In this document: piece after piece, positions 8,089 to 16,360 of the stretch
Layout: every line of letters begins with the position of its first letter
How positions within the stretch are numbered: position 1 is the stretch's first letter
Assembly (NCBI RefSeq): GCF_014647115.1
Contig: NZ_BMOO01000002.1
Location: 310,001-374,000, forward strand
DNA length: 64,000 nucleotides
Reading direction: 5' to 3'
Source: Halarchaeum rubridurum
GTDB taxonomy: Archaea > Halobacteriota > Halobacteria > Halobacteriales > Halobacteriaceae
Program-made: the position numbers and the translations under genes
The notes under the pieces: model-generated
What the model was told of the DNA's origin: nothing
Seen by the model: the letters and a program-made list of their open reading frames with translations, nothing else
Databases searched by the model: none

Positions 8089-8940
8089 CTAGTAGTGCGT
8101 CGACTCGACGAGCGCGTCGAAGCGGCCCGCGAGTCGCTCGGTGAGCGGGCCGACCGGGAGGGCCGTCCCGTCGACGTCGACGAGCGGCCGGAGCTCCCAC
8201 GTCGTGTTCGTCAGGAATGCCTCGTCGGCGCGTCGGAGGGCGTCGGGGTCGTACGTTCCGGTTTCGATGTCGACGCCCTCGCGTTCGGCGAGTTCGAGGA
8301 CGACGCGGCGCGTCACGCCCGGGAGGACGTCGCCGTCGAGCGTCGGCGTGCGAAGCGTTCCGTCACTAACCCAGAAGACGTTGCTCGTCGCGCCCTCGGC
8401 GAGGTGGCCGTCGACGTCACACATGAGCGCTTCGTCCTCGCCGTCGAGTTCGTTCCGCGCGAGAACGCCGTTCAGGTAGTTGTGCGTCTTCGCGGCCGCG
8501 GGAATCGCCGCGTCGGGCACGCGGCGCGTCTCGACGACGCGCGCGCTCGCCGGGGCGTCCCAGACGTCGTCGCCGTCGGTGCCGCCGCGCGAGAGGGGCT
8601 TCGTGACGACGACCACGGTCGGGTCGGCGGGCCCGGGCGTGAGTTTTCCCGACTGCGCGCCGCGCGTGACGGAAACACGAACGTAGGCGTCATCGAGGTC
8701 GTTCGCGGCGAGCGTCTCGGCGACGCGTCCGCGGAGGTCGGCCGCGTCCGGATAGCGCTCGAAGCCGAGGGCGTCGAGCGTGTCACGGAGGCGCGCGGCG
8801 TGGTCGTCCCACCGGAACACCGTGCCGCCGTAGGCGCGCAGGGTCTCGAAGGCCGCGTCGCCGTAGCGAAATCCTCGATCGGCGACGCTCACGGTCGCCG
8901 CGTCGGCGTCCACGAGCGCGCCGTCGACGTGATACTGCAT
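8089..8940 (-). CDS. pabC: Aminotransferase class IV, probable aminodeoxychorismate lyase PabC
   Basis: A PLP fold-type IV protein of 283 residues starting MQYHVDGALVDADAATVSV. Family features are DRGFRYGDAAFETLRAY, the PLP Lys in IPAAAKTHNYLNGVLARNEL, DGHLAEGATSNVFWV, DGDVLPGVTRRVVLELAE and DEAFLTNTTWELRPLVDVDG. PabC removes pyruvate from 4-amino-4-deoxychorismate to give p-aminobenzoate. Branched-chain aminotransferases and D-amino acid transaminases share the fold, but its place two bases after pabA in a pabB-pabA-pabC operon supports PabC. Confidence 0.83.
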   Translation of the reverse strand: MQYHVDGALVDADAATVSVADRGFRYGDAAFETLRAYGGTVFRWDDHAARLRDTLDALGFERYPDAADLRGRVAETLAANDLDDAYVRVSVTRGAQSGKLTPGPADPTVVVVTKPLSRGGTDGDDVWDAPASARVVETRRVPDAAIPAAAKTHNYLNGVLARNELDGEDEALMCDVDGHLAEGATSNVFWVSDGTLRTPTLDGDVLPGVTRRVVLELAEREGVDIETGTYDPDALRRADEAFLTNTTWELRPLVDVDGTALPVGPLTERLAGRFDALVESTHY

Positions 8941-8942
8941 CG

Positions 8943-9581
8943 TCACTGCTGGCGGTTCCGTCCCCGGTCTCGGTCGCGTGTCGCGCCCGCGAGGAAGTTC
9001 GCCACGAGCCGGCGGCCGAGCGAGAGGTCCGCGGGGTCGTCGGACCGGCCGGTGAGGACGCTCTCCGGGTGGAACTGGACGCCGACGTGGGGTTTCTCGC
9101 GGTCCCGAACCGCCATGACGACGTCGTCGTCCTCGCCGTCGGCGGTCCACGCGGTCTCGACGAGGCGCGCCGGGAGCGTGTCGGCGTCGACGGCGAGCGA
9201 GTGGTATCTGCCGACGGTGACGGCGTCGGGGAGGCCGTCGAAGATACCGTCGCCGTCGTGACGAATCGCCGAGGGCTTGCCGTGGACGACCGCGTCGGCG
9301 CGAACGACGTCGGCACCGCGGGCGGCGCAGAGCGCCTGGTGGCCCAGACAGACCCCCAGAATCGGGTAGTCGGTGTCGAAGAGCGACACGGAGACGCCGG
9401 CTTCGGCGGGCGTCCCGGGACCCGGGGAGACGACGATGGCCTCGGGGTCGAGCGCGCGGACGTCGTTGAGGTCGACGGCGTCGTTCCGGCGGACGACGAC
9501 GTCCGCGTCGTGCTCGCTCGCCACGTAGTCGACGAGGTTGTACGCGAACGAATCGTAGTTGTCGACGACGAGGACGGTCAT
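8943..9581 (-). CDS. pabA: Aminodeoxychorismate/anthranilate synthase glutamine amidotransferase subunit PabA
   Basis: A class I glutamine amidotransferase of 212 residues. It has the start [20 protein letters not shown], the oxyanion segment [13 protein letters not shown], the nucleophile Cys in [41 protein letters not shown] and the catalytic His-Glu in [13 protein letters not shown]. It supplies ammonia to the PabB subunit. Its start overlaps the pabB stop by four bases (ATGA), so the two are translationally coupled. TrpG is the alternative, but pabC downstream and mptA nearby favour the PABA role. Confidence 0.85.
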   Translation of the reverse strand: MTVLVVDNYDSFAYNLVDYVASEHDADVVVRRNDAVDLNDVRALDPEAIVVSPGPGTPAEAGVSVSLFDTDYPILGVCLGHQALCAARGADVVRADAVVHGKPSAIRHDGDGIFDGLPDAVTVGRYHSLAVDADTLPARLVETAWTADGEDDDVVMAVRDREKPHVGVQFHPESVLTGRSDDPADLSLGRRLVANFLAGATRDRDRGRNRQQ

Positions 9582-11083
9582 TTCGAGACCTCCATGCCGC
9601 CGGCGTCCGCGGCGAGCGCCTGATCGAGCGCGTCGACGAGCGCCTGTGCCTTGGCGAGCGTCTCGTCGTACTCGGCGTCGGGGTCCGAGTCGTGGACGAC
9701 GCCGGCACCGACGCGGAGGGCGTACTCGGCGTTCGTGCGGACGAGCGTCCGGATGACGATGTTGAACGTGGCGTCGCCGTCGAAGCCGATTGCGGCCATG
9801 CTGCCCGTGTACGGCCCGCGGCGGGTCGTCTCGACGGACTCGATGAGTTCCATCGTCTTCGGTTTCGGCGCGCCCGTAATCGTGCCGCCGGGGAAGACGG
9901 CCTCGACGGCCTCGCCGAGCGACGTGTCGGGTGCCATCCGGCCGGTGACGAGCGAGACGAGGTGCATGACGCGCGAGTAGCGGTCCACGCGGCGGTACTC
10001 CTCGACGGCGACGGAGCCCGGTTCGGAGACCTTGGCGAGGTCGTTGCGTTCGAGGTCGACGAGCATCGCGTGCTCGGCGCGCTCCTTCTCGTCGCCGAGG
10101 AGGTCGGCCTCGTACTCGGCGTCCTCGGCGTCGGTCTCGCCGCGCGGCCGCGTTCCCGCGATGGGTTCGGTGACGAGGCGGTCGCCCTGGCGTTCGAGGA
10201 GGAGTTCGGGGCTCGCGGAGACGAGGTCGCAGGACGGGAACTCGACGAGGCCCGCGTAGGGCGCGGGGTTGACGTCGCGCAGCGCCGCGTACGCCTCAAC
10301 GGGGTGGACGGCGGCCGGCGCGCGGAGGCGCTGGCTGACGTTCGTCTGGAACGTATCGCCCGCCCGAATCGCCTCCTTGATGCGAGCGACGCGCCCGGCG
10401 AACGCCTCGCGGCCCGCGTCGCTCTCGAAGGCGGCGGTCGTCGCGTCCGACGCGGGTGCCGGCCCGACGCTCGGGTCGCCCTCACGGGCGCGTTCGGCAA
10501 GCGCCGTCGCCCGCGCGAGCGCGGCATCGTACGCCTCGTCGGGCGAGTCGTGCGCGTCGAGTCGAAGCGTGGCGACCACGCGGAGGTCGTCGCCGGGCTC
10601 GAACGGCTCCGCCCACGCCGCGAGACAGTCGTAGGTGGCGAGTTCGAGGCGCGGCAGGCGGCGGTCGTCCGTCGTCGTCTCGGGAATCGCCTCGATCTCC
10701 CGGACCGCGTCGTAGGAGAGGTAGCCGAAGGAACCGCCGGGGTACGGGACGTCGCAGCCGGCGCGGACGAGCGTCTCGTCGGCGACGAGGGCGTCGATGG
10801 CCTCGAAGACGCCGTTTCCGTCGGGGCCGACGGTCGTCGCGTCCGCGGGTGCGACGCCGAAGTACCCCCAGCCGACGGCGTCCCCGCCCGTCTCGTAGAA
10901 GAACGACGAGTCCCGACGCCCATCGCCCGCCACGCGTCCGCCGCGCGCCCGTCGATAGGCGTCGAAGGGGTCCTCGACGGGGACGCGGACCTCAACGGGG
11001 ATGCGCGCGCCGTCGGGTGCGTCGCGCGCCGCCGCGCGGAACGTGCCCCAGTCGGTGACGGTACGAACGTACTGCTTGCTCAC
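9578..11083 (-). CDS. pabB: Aminodeoxychorismate synthase component I PabB (anthranilate synthase family)
   Basis: A 501-residue chorismate-binding enzyme. The C-terminal chorismate domain shows [64 protein letters not shown], the [18 protein letters not shown] signature and [21 protein letters not shown]. The N-terminal region (about residues 1-200) matches the regulatory/substrate domain of TrpE/PabB. It begins with GTG at 11083. A perfect palindrome, GATACT-CGAC-AGTATC, lies upstream next to the likely TATA box CCTATAACC (minus strand). TrpE activity cannot be excluded by sequence alone. Confidence 0.8.
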   Translation of the reverse strand: MSKQYVRTVTDWGTFRAAARDAPDGARIPVEVRVPVEDPFDAYRRARGGRVAGDGRRDSSFFYETGGDAVGWGYFGVAPADATTVGPDGNGVFEAIDALVADETLVRAGCDVPYPGGSFGYLSYDAVREIEAIPETTTDDRRLPRLELATYDCLAAWAEPFEPGDDLRVVATLRLDAHDSPDEAYDAALARATALAERAREGDPSVGPAPASDATTAAFESDAGREAFAGRVARIKEAIRAGDTFQTNVSQRLRAPAAVHPVEAYAALRDVNPAPYAGLVEFPSCDLVSASPELLLERQGDRLVTEPIAGTRPRGETDAEDAEYEADLLGDEKERAEHAMLVDLERNDLAKVSEPGSVAVEEYRRVDRYSRVMHLVSLVTGRMAPDTSLGEAVEAVFPGGTITGAPKPKTMELIESVETTRRGPYTGSMAAIGFDGDATFNIVIRTLVRTNAEYALRVGAGVVHDSDPDAEYDETLAKAQALVDALDQALAADAGGMEVSK

Positions 11084-11129
11084 GCGTATATTCGGTTACG
11101 GACGAACAAACCAGTTTCGATGGTTATAG

Positions 11130-11145
11130 GATACTCGACAGTATC
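11130..11145. promoter_or_regulatory. Palindrome GATACT-CGAC-AGTATC upstream of pabB
   Basis: A perfect 6+6 base inverted repeat with a 4-base spacer, just upstream (in the sense of pabB) of the TATA-like CCTATAACC at about 11121-11129. It is placed to control the pabB-pabA-pabC operon. The right part, GTATCGG, resembles the half-site of the TCCGA-N5-TCGGA motif. Confidence 0.5.
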
Positions 11146-11215
11146 GGGGGAGGGAGACGGCGACGGTCCGACCCGGTGACCGACGCGGTCCGGCGACGAG
11201 TCGGGTCCGGTCGCG

Positions 11216-11608
11216 CTACTCGGAGACGCTCTGGACGACGACCGGGCGCTCGGCCTCGAGGATGACGCGCTGCGTCGTGCTCCCGAAGACCGCTTTCCCG
11301 GTCGGGCTCCGCGAGCGGCCGGCGAGCGCGATGAGGTCCGCGTCGAGGTCGCGGGCCGCCTCGACGATTTCGGTCGAGGGGTCCCCGCTGCGCTCTATCA
11401 GGTTCGTCTCCACGCCCGCGTCGGTGAGCAGGTCCTGCGCCTCGTGGACCGACTCTATCTGCCCGACGGACGCCCCCTCGGGATTGTCCGTAAACACGTG
11501 GAGGAGCGTCACACGGACCGTCTCGGTCTCAAGCGGCATGTCGAGGATGGACTCGATCTGCTTGTCGGCGCGGTCCGGGTCGTCGAGCGGCACGAGGATT
11601 TCGTACAT
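11216..11608 (-). CDS. Universal stress protein (UspA family)
   Basis: A 130-residue single UspA domain. It starts MYEILVPLDDPDRADKQIES, has the middle strands VRVTLLHVFTDNPEG and DADLIALAGRSRSPTGKAVFGSTTQRVI, and ends RPVVVQSVSE. The glycine-rich G-2x-G-9x-G(S/T) ATP-binding pattern is only partly kept (GRSRSPTGKAVFGST), so nucleotide binding is possible but uncertain. Family members act in stress responses by binding partners or ATP. It stands alone between pabB and msrA. Confidence 0.85.
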   Translation of the reverse strand: MYEILVPLDDPDRADKQIESILDMPLETETVRVTLLHVFTDNPEGASVGQIESVHEAQDLLTDAGVETNLIERSGDPSTEIVEAARDLDADLIALAGRSRSPTGKAVFGSTTQRVILEAERPVVVQSVSE

Positions 11609-11810
11609 CTACGCACGCACCCCCGACGGCCGCTCGGTTCGCAGTGTCGTCGATGCTACCCGCGTCGGTTCGGTTCGGCCAGCGCGCATGTCTCCGGCTT
11701 CGACCCGATCAGTAATCATAGTTTGGTTCGTCCACGCCTCCGACACCGAATCGGGGCGCTTCCGTATCGCCCGCGGGACGGCGCGTGTCGCGGACGGGTG
11801 TGTCTGACCA

Positions 11811-11825
11811 GTCTGTTTCACAGAC
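11811..11825. promoter_or_regulatory. Inverted repeat GTCTGT-TTC-ACAGAC upstream of msrA
   Basis: A perfect 6+6 base palindrome about 75 bases before the msrA ATG, in the 292-base gap between uspA and msrA. That gap has no recognisable gene. A TATA-like CTACATAG at about 11868-11875 is close to 27 bases before the ATG. Confidence 0.35.
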
Positions 11826-11900
11826 ACTCTAGTCAGCCGAGTGGTCGGCTGCGATGTCGTGCGCGCCAACTACATAGGGATGGGTAACGTACCGGGACGT

Positions 11901-12440
11901 ATGACTGCGACCGAGAGCGCGACGTTCGGTGGCGGGTGCTTCTGGTGCATCGAGGCGGCGTTCGAGGAACTGACGGGCGTCGTGGACGTCACCTCGGGCT
12001 ACGCCGGCGGCCACGTCGAGGAGCCGACGTACGAGGCGGTGTGTTCGGGCGAGACGGGCCACGCGGAGGTCGTCCAAATCGAGTACGACCCGGACACCGT
12101 CTCGTACGCCGACCTACTGGAGGTGTTCTTCACGGTTCACGACCCGACGCAGGTGGACCGGCAGGGGCCCGATATCGGCTCGCAGTATCGCTCGATCATC
12201 CTCACGCACGGCGAGCGCCAGCGTGAGGAGGCGAAGGCGTACGTCGCGGCGCTCGACGAGGAGTACGCGGACGACGTCGCGACGGAAGTCGAGTCGCTCG
12301 ACACCTTCTACCGGGCCGAGGAGTACCACCAGGACTACTTCGCGAAGAACCCGAACGACGCGTACTGCACGATGCACGCGAAGCCGAAGGTCGAGAAGGT
12401 GCGGGAAGCCTTCGAGGCGAAAGTGAAGGGCTCGGCGTAG
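11901..12440 (+). CDS. msrA: Peptide methionine sulfoxide reductase MsrA
   Basis: MsrA repairs methionine-S-sulfoxide in proteins. The 179-residue protein has the catalytic motif GCFWC at residues 12-16 (nucleophile Cys13), followed by IEAAFEELTGVVDVTSGYAGG, SGETGHAEVVQIEYDP, VFFTVHDPTQVDRQGPDIGSQYRSII and EEYHQDYFAKNP. ATG 11901 was chosen over an in-frame upstream codon because the family starts just before the ATFGGGCFWC strand and a TATA-like box lies about 27 bases before it. No MsrB is seen nearby. Confidence 0.95.
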   Translation: MTATESATFGGGCFWCIEAAFEELTGVVDVTSGYAGGHVEEPTYEAVCSGETGHAEVVQIEYDPDTVSYADLLEVFFTVHDPTQVDRQGPDIGSQYRSIILTHGERQREEAKAYVAALDEEYADDVATEVESLDTFYRAEEYHQDYFAKNPNDAYCTMHAKPKVEKVREAFEAKVKGSA

Positions 12441-12535
12441 GGCGCGAGACCCGCGTGGAGCGACGCGGCGGGCGTTCGCGTCCGACCGGCGTTCGCGTCC
12501 GGCCGGAAGCGTCGGCGAGACGGGTCGTGTGAGCT

Positions 12536-12952
12536 TCAGCCGTCGGTCCCGCCGAGCCCCCGTATCTGTTCGACCACCCACGGAACGTCCGCGACGTCGT
12601 CGTCGAGGTAGACGACGACGATGCTCGACTCGCCGTCCCATCCCCACCCGTGGACGTTGACGCCGTCCTCGTAGACGCGAATCGTCACTTCGAGGTCGCC
12701 AAGCGTCGGGTGAAGCGACTCCTGGTACGGAATCTCTATCCGTTCGAGCGTGTGCTCTTCGACGACCTGCGTGACGTTTTCGGCTTCGTGGCGCTCCGTG
12801 AACCCGGATTGAGCGTAGGCGAGGGTGTACTCCCGGTGTTCGATGTCGCCGTGGACGACGGCCTGGAGGTGGTCACCGAGTCGCTCGCGCGCCGCGTCGA
12901 CGAGTCGGTCGATGTTCGTTGGCACGTATCTGTGCAGTGAGCGAACAATCAT
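12536..12952 (-). CDS. Conserved haloarchaeal protein of unknown function
   Basis: A 138-residue acidic protein starting MIVRSLHRYVPTNIDRLVDA. I do not recognise a characterised family. It has a predicted helix at the N terminus followed by alternating beta strands (VVHGDIEHREYTLAYA, LGDLEVTIRVYEDGVNVHGWGWD, SSIVVVYLDDDV). There are no membrane segments or cysteines. The start is the first ATG with a haloarchaeal-looking protein after it. It lies head to head with the M48 peptidase gene, 65 bases away. Confidence 0.65.
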   Translation of the reverse strand: MIVRSLHRYVPTNIDRLVDAARERLGDHLQAVVHGDIEHREYTLAYAQSGFTERHEAENVTQVVEEHTLERIEIPYQESLHPTLGDLEVTIRVYEDGVNVHGWGWDGESSIVVVYLDDDVADVPWVVEQIRGLGGTDG

Positions 12953-13017
12953 CAAACGGTCGGCCCGCGGGGACGACGCCGGAACGCGTTTCGGGCGAGC
13001 GCCCGTAGGTACACTCG

Positions 13018-13977
13018 ATGAAACGACCGGGCCTACGGCTGGCGATGGCGGCGGTGGGTACCCTGCTCCTCGTCGGGTACGTCGGCACCGCGGTCCTCGC
13101 GTACTGGGTCCTCGCGGCCCTCTGGGCAACCCGGCCGGACCCGACGACGGCGCTCGCGGTGGTCGCCGTCGCCGCGGTCGTCCTCGGCGCTCTCAGCTAC
13201 GCGCTCGGGACGAGACGGCTCCTCGCGCGACTCGACGCGGAGCCGCTCGCGCGGGAGCGCGCACCCGGGCTCTACGAACGCGCGAGTGCGCTCTGCGAGC
13301 GGATGGACGCGGACGTCCCCGCGTTCTACGTGAGTCGGATGCCGACGCCGAACGCGTTCGCGCTCGGCGGCGTCGGGACCGGGGTCGTGGTCCTCGACCG
13401 TTCGCTCTTTCGTCTCCTCACGGCGGCGGAGCTCGACGCCATCATCGCGCACGAGCTCGCGCACTTGGAGAACCACGACGGACTCGTGCAGACGCTCGCG
13501 TTCAGCGTCGGCGAGACGCTCACGGGGCTCCTCTCCATCACTCTCTTCCCGGCCGTGCTGTCGACGACCGGGCTGGCGAAGGGGTGGGCATGGATAGCCG
13601 GACGGCCGGGTGCGTGGAGACGGACCCCGTTCGGGCGGCTTCGGCGTGCCCTCGACGGCGTTATCGCGCTCGGACTCGTCGCGCTCACGCTCGCCGTCAA
13701 CGCCCACTCGCGCAGTCGGGAGTTCGCCGCGGACGACCGTGCGGCCGAGGTGACGGGTGACCCGATGGCGCTGGCTCGCGCGCTCCGGAAGATAGAGCGC
13801 GCGAGCCGGCCCGCGTGGTCGGTCCTCTCACCGCTCTACGTGCACAGCGACGACGACGACGCGGGGGACCCGATACGGCGGTGGTTCTCCACCCATCCCG
13901 ACCTCGACGAACGCGTCGAACGGCTCCGGGAGAAGGCGGGCAGGTCGAAAGGAGGGTCCCCGGTCCGTATCGAGTGA
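13018..13977 (+). CDS. Membrane M48-family metallopeptidase (HtpX-like)
   Basis: A 319-residue membrane zinc protease. Two hydrophobic segments (about residues 8-35 and 42-60) precede the protease core, which has the zinc motif HELAH at about 145-149, two further hydrophobic segments (about 160-185 and 215-232) and the downstream Glu ligand in SRSREFAADDRAAEVTG. PTPNAFALGG before the active site is also typical. HtpX proteins degrade misfolded membrane proteins. The C-terminal STHPDLDERVERLRE segment is common in this group. The next DNA downstream is the replication origin. Confidence 0.85.
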   Translation: MKRPGLRLAMAAVGTLLLVGYVGTAVLAYWVLAALWATRPDPTTALAVVAVAAVVLGALSYALGTRRLLARLDAEPLARERAPGLYERASALCERMDADVPAFYVSRMPTPNAFALGGVGTGVVVLDRSLFRLLTAAELDAIIAHELAHLENHDGLVQTLAFSVGETLTGLLSITLFPAVLSTTGLAKGWAWIAGRPGAWRRTPFGRLRRALDGVIALGLVALTLAVNAHSRSREFAADDRAAEVTGDPMALARALRKIERASRPAWSVLSPLYVHSDDDDAGDPIRRWFSTHPDLDERVERLREKAGRSKGGSPVRIE

Positions 13978-14023
13978 AACCATCATCGGAGTATCTGACG
14001 TAGTAGTCGTCGAGACGCGCCGA

Positions 14024-14041
14024 TACTGCGGACACGGTGGT
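14024..14041 (+). repeat. ORB-like repeat
   Basis: TACTGCGGACACGGTGGT, plus orientation; outermost left copy, about 45 bases after the M48 peptidase stop. Confidence 0.7.
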
Positions 14042-14169
14042 GTTGGATGCGGGGGACGGAGACCGGGCGAGCGGCCGCCGACCCGTCGATCCCACCCCCA
14101 TCGGCAACTGTCGGCCCCGATAGCGCGACCGACGACGGTGACTGGAGGGGAACCGGACAGCCGAACCGA

Positions 14170-14189
14170 CACCACCGTGTCCGCAGTAA
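14170..14189 (-). repeat. ORB-like repeat
   Basis: Reads TTACTGCGGACACGGTGGTG on the minus strand; inverted relative to 14024-14041. Confidence 0.7.
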
Positions 14190-14360
14190 TACGGCTCGGA
14201 ACCGCCTTCGAGCCGGTGTTCAGTGTGGATACGTCTCGGGCCGAGGAGTCAAAACGAAGGGAGGGATTCGCGTCGGTCGGGCGCACGGAACCGGAACCGG
14301 GCGGTACGTCGGAGAGGAGGTGCCCGGAGTCGCCCGGGGAGGAACGCCGACGGCGAACAC

Positions 14361-14377
14361 CCCACCGTGTCCGCTGT
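14361..14377 (-). repeat. ORB-like repeat, diverged
   Basis: Minus-strand copy with AACAGCGGACACGGTGG in place of the TTACTGCGGACACGGTGG core. Confidence 0.55.
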
Positions 14378-14412
14378 TCTTCGGCCGTCCGCAATCCACG
14401 ACGGCGGGACGG

Positions 14413-14439
14413 ACCCTCCCCCCACTTTGTCCGCAGTAA
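14413..14439 (-). repeat. ORB element with G-run, left border of the unwinding element
   Basis: A 27-base element that is an exact reverse complement of 14683-14709. On the minus strand it begins TTACTGCGGACAAAGTGG and continues into a G-run. Together the two copies bracket the A+T-rich stretch. Confidence 0.75.
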
Positions 14440-14509
14440 TCGCGGTAGAGGGACCGGTGGGGGGAGCAGGAGAGAACAACTGTTGCCGGAACCGAAAGAC
14501 GGGTAGATG

Positions 14510-14645
14510 GATTCACCTGTTACAGAATAGGATTAAAGTACAAATAGGATAGAAGTTAAACGAGACAACTATACTACTATTCTGTCTGTCCCTACTACGG
14601 ATAGTGTTTTTTCTTTATTGATTTAAATCCATCGCTATTCTAGAG
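14510..14645. other. A+T-rich DNA unwinding element
   Basis: The lowest-G+C non-coding stretch I saw in the window (28% over 14521-14580), including TTTTTTCTTTATTGATTTAA near 14609-14628, lying between two exactly inverted ORB elements. Confidence 0.7.
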
Positions 14646-14682
14646 GCCTCTTCCTCACCCCCCCTCCCCCTCTCCTCGCCCG

Positions 14683-14709
14683 TTACTGCGGACAAAGTGG
14701 GGGGAGGGT
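14683..14709 (+). repeat. ORB element with G-run, right border of the unwinding element
   Basis: Plus-strand copy, TTACTGCGGACAAAGTGG followed by a G-run, exactly matching the inverted copy at 14413-14439 over 27 bases. Confidence 0.75.
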
Positions 14710-14760
14710 GTCGGCCACAATCTTCTTATCTGATTGTTCGACCTACGTAAATCCTCCAGA

Positions 14761-14820
14761 ACTCCGGACGCTCCGGACACTCCGGACACAGCGGACACTC
14801 CGGACGCGGTGGTTTTATTG
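14761..14820 (+). promoter_or_regulatory. Short CTCCGGACAC direct repeats and orc1/cdc6 promoter
   Basis: Repeated CTCCGGAC units at about 14762-14801, a truncated ORB core (CGGACGCGGTGG, 14801-14812) and then TTTTATTG at 14813-14820, a TATA box about 28 bases before the orc1/cdc6 ATG. The ORB half-site touching the TATA box suggests that the initiator represses its own promoter. Confidence 0.5.
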
Positions 14821-14844
14821 TGGTCTCCGACCAGGGGTGTTCGT

Positions 14845-16170
14845 ATGGGGCTCTTCGAGCGGGACACCGACATCTATCGGGACCGCGACGCGCTTCGGGA
14901 GGATTACCAGCCGGCCGAGCTGGTCGGGCGGGACGAGGAACTCTCCACCTACACGTCCGCCCTCCAACCGGTCATCAACGGCGAGCAACCGAACAACGTC
15001 TTCCTCTACGGGAAGACGGGCGTCGGGAAGACCGCGGCGACGCGCTACCTCCTCGATCACCTTCGGGAGGACGCCGAGGAGTACGACGACATCGCCCTCG
15101 ACATCATCTTCCTCAACTGCGACGGCCTCTCCTCCTCCTACCAGGTCGCCACCCACCTCGTGAACGAACTCCGCGCCGAGCACAACCAGATTTCGACGAC
15201 CGGCTACCCGCTCGCCACGGTGTACGAGATGCTCTGGGAGGACCTCGACTCGCACGGCGGGACGGTCCTCATCGTCCTCGACGAGATCGACAACATCGGC
15301 GACGACTCCATCCTCTACCAGCTTCCGCGCGCCCGCGCGAACGGCAAACTCGAAGACACCCAGGTCGGTCTCATCGGTATCTCGAACGACTTCTCCTTCC
15401 GCGACGACCTCTCCCCGAAGGTCAAATCCTCGCTCTGCGAGAACGAGATTCACTTCCCGGCCTACGACGCGACGGACCTGAAGGCCATCCTCAAGCAACG
15501 CGCCGACGTCGCGTTCCACGACGGCGTCCTCGAGGACGGCGTCATCCCGCTCTGTGCGGCCTACGGCGCGAAAGACGCCGGTGACGCCCGCCAGTCCATC
15601 GACCTCCTGATGAAGGCGGGCGACGTCGCGCGCGACGACGAGGCGACCACCATCACCGAGGACCACGTGGACCGCGGTCGGACCGCGCTCGAACGCGGCC
15701 GCATCGAGGAGGGCATCCGTGGGCTCACCGAGCACGGCCACCTCGTCCTCTACGCGCTCGTGACGAACGACTTGGAGGGCGAGACACCGATTCGCTCGCG
15801 CGACGTCCGCCCGCGCTACACACGCTTCGCCGAACTCGCCGAACGCGACCCGCTCGTTCCGCGCCGGATGCGCGACCACCTGAGCGAACTCGCCATGCTC
15901 GGTATCATCTCCGTCACGGAGCGCAACGAGGGCCGTCGCGGCGGGACGTACCGCGAGTACGAACTCGACATGCCCGTCGAGCAGGTGTTGAGCGCGCTCT
16001 CGGAGACGGTGAAACTCGTCGGCGTCCACGAGTCCGTCGTCGAACTCGCCGAGGACGCCATGCCCGACCTGACGACGTCGGTCGCCAGCACCGAAGGCGG
16101 CGACGAGACCGACGGGGAGGAACGGCCCGAGGCGGACCGCTCCGACGCGTCGCTGGCGTCCTTCGAGTAG
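14845..16170 (+). CDS. orc1/cdc6: Orc1/Cdc6 replication initiator
   Basis: A 441-residue AAA+ initiator that binds ORB elements and loads the MCM helicase. The N terminus MGLFERDTDIYRDRDALRED and the following ELVGRDEEL box are typical. Walker A is GKTGVGKT at residues 56-63; Walker B is LIVLDEIDNIG near 145; sensor 1 is GLIGISNDFSF. DAGDARQSIDLLMKAGDVA closes the AAA+ lid, and a winged-helix domain fills the C terminus (LVLYALVTNDL to YREYELDMPVEQVL). ATG 14845 is chosen because the conserved N terminus begins there and TTTTATTG lies about 28 bases upstream. Confidence 0.95.
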   Translation: MGLFERDTDIYRDRDALREDYQPAELVGRDEELSTYTSALQPVINGEQPNNVFLYGKTGVGKTAATRYLLDHLREDAEEYDDIALDIIFLNCDGLSSSYQVATHLVNELRAEHNQISTTGYPLATVYEMLWEDLDSHGGTVLIVLDEIDNIGDDSILYQLPRARANGKLEDTQVGLIGISNDFSFRDDLSPKVKSSLCENEIHFPAYDATDLKAILKQRADVAFHDGVLEDGVIPLCAAYGAKDAGDARQSIDLLMKAGDVARDDEATTITEDHVDRGRTALERGRIEEGIRGLTEHGHLVLYALVTNDLEGETPIRSRDVRPRYTRFAELAERDPLVPRRMRDHLSELAMLGIISVTERNEGRRGGTYREYELDMPVEQVLSALSETVKLVGVHESVVELAEDAMPDLTTSVASTEGGDETDGEERPEADRSDASLASFE

Positions 16171-16173
16171 CGC

Positions 16174-16260
16174 CTCTCGCGTCCCCCGGTCGGCTCTCGC
16201 GTCCTCCGGTCGGCTCTCGCGTCCTCCGGTCGGCTCTCGCGTCCTCCGGTCGGCTCTCCG
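16174..16260. repeat. Four tandem copies of a 20-base repeat
   Basis: CTCTCGCGTCCTCCGGTCGG repeated head to tail at 16174, 16194, 16214 and 16234, with one C/T difference in the first copy and a partial fifth copy (CTCTCCG). It follows the orc1/cdc6 stop and precedes two more ORBs. There are no spacers, so it is not a CRISPR array. Confidence 0.85.
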
Positions 16261-16271
16261 CCACCCGCGGA

Positions 16272-16290
16272 TTACTGCGGACACGGTGGG
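16272..16290 (+). repeat. ORB-like repeat downstream of orc1/cdc6
   Basis: TTACTGCGGACACGGTGGG, plus orientation; the core is identical to the copies upstream of the gene. Confidence 0.7.
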
Positions 16291-16341
16291 GTCGACGCCG
16301 GGGTTCGTCCGCCCGACGACCGAGCCGACCCGCGGCGTCAC

Positions 16342-16360
16342 TACTGCGGACGCGGTGGTG
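16342..16360 (+). repeat. ORB-like repeat downstream of orc1/cdc6
   Basis: TACTGCGGACGCGGTGGTG, plus orientation with one change in the core. With 16272-16290 it shows that the initiator gene is flanked by binding elements on both sides. The 16171-16462 gap holds nothing else I can identify except the tandem repeats. Confidence 0.65.

Larger units (their letters stand above)
13978..14844. other. Probable replication origin (ORB repeats flanking an A+T-rich unwinding element)
   Basis: 867 bases without a gene, directly before orc1/cdc6. It carries copies of an ORB-like element, consensus TTACTGCGGACACGGTGG: plus-oriented at 14024-14041, minus-oriented at 14170-14189, 14361-14377 and 14413-14439, and plus-oriented at 14683-14709. 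Between the last two, bases about 14510-14645 are A+T-rich (17 of 60 G+C at 14521-14580), fitting a DNA unwinding element. Inverted ORBs around such an element beside an orc1/cdc6 gene are the standard layout of haloarchaeal origins. Confidence 0.85.

Noticed and set aside
9692-11179. A 495-codon open frame on the plus strand opposite pabB
   Set aside because: It is the reverse image of a high-G+C gene. The product has no recognisable motifs, while the minus strand gives a full PabB with all signatures.
11609-11869. An 86-codon minus-strand frame upstream of the UspA gene
   Set aside because: The basic, Thr/Arg-rich product has no known features, and the interval looks like a promoter region with a palindrome.
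16174-16260. A CRISPR array
   Set aside because: The repeats are adjacent with no spacers between them.
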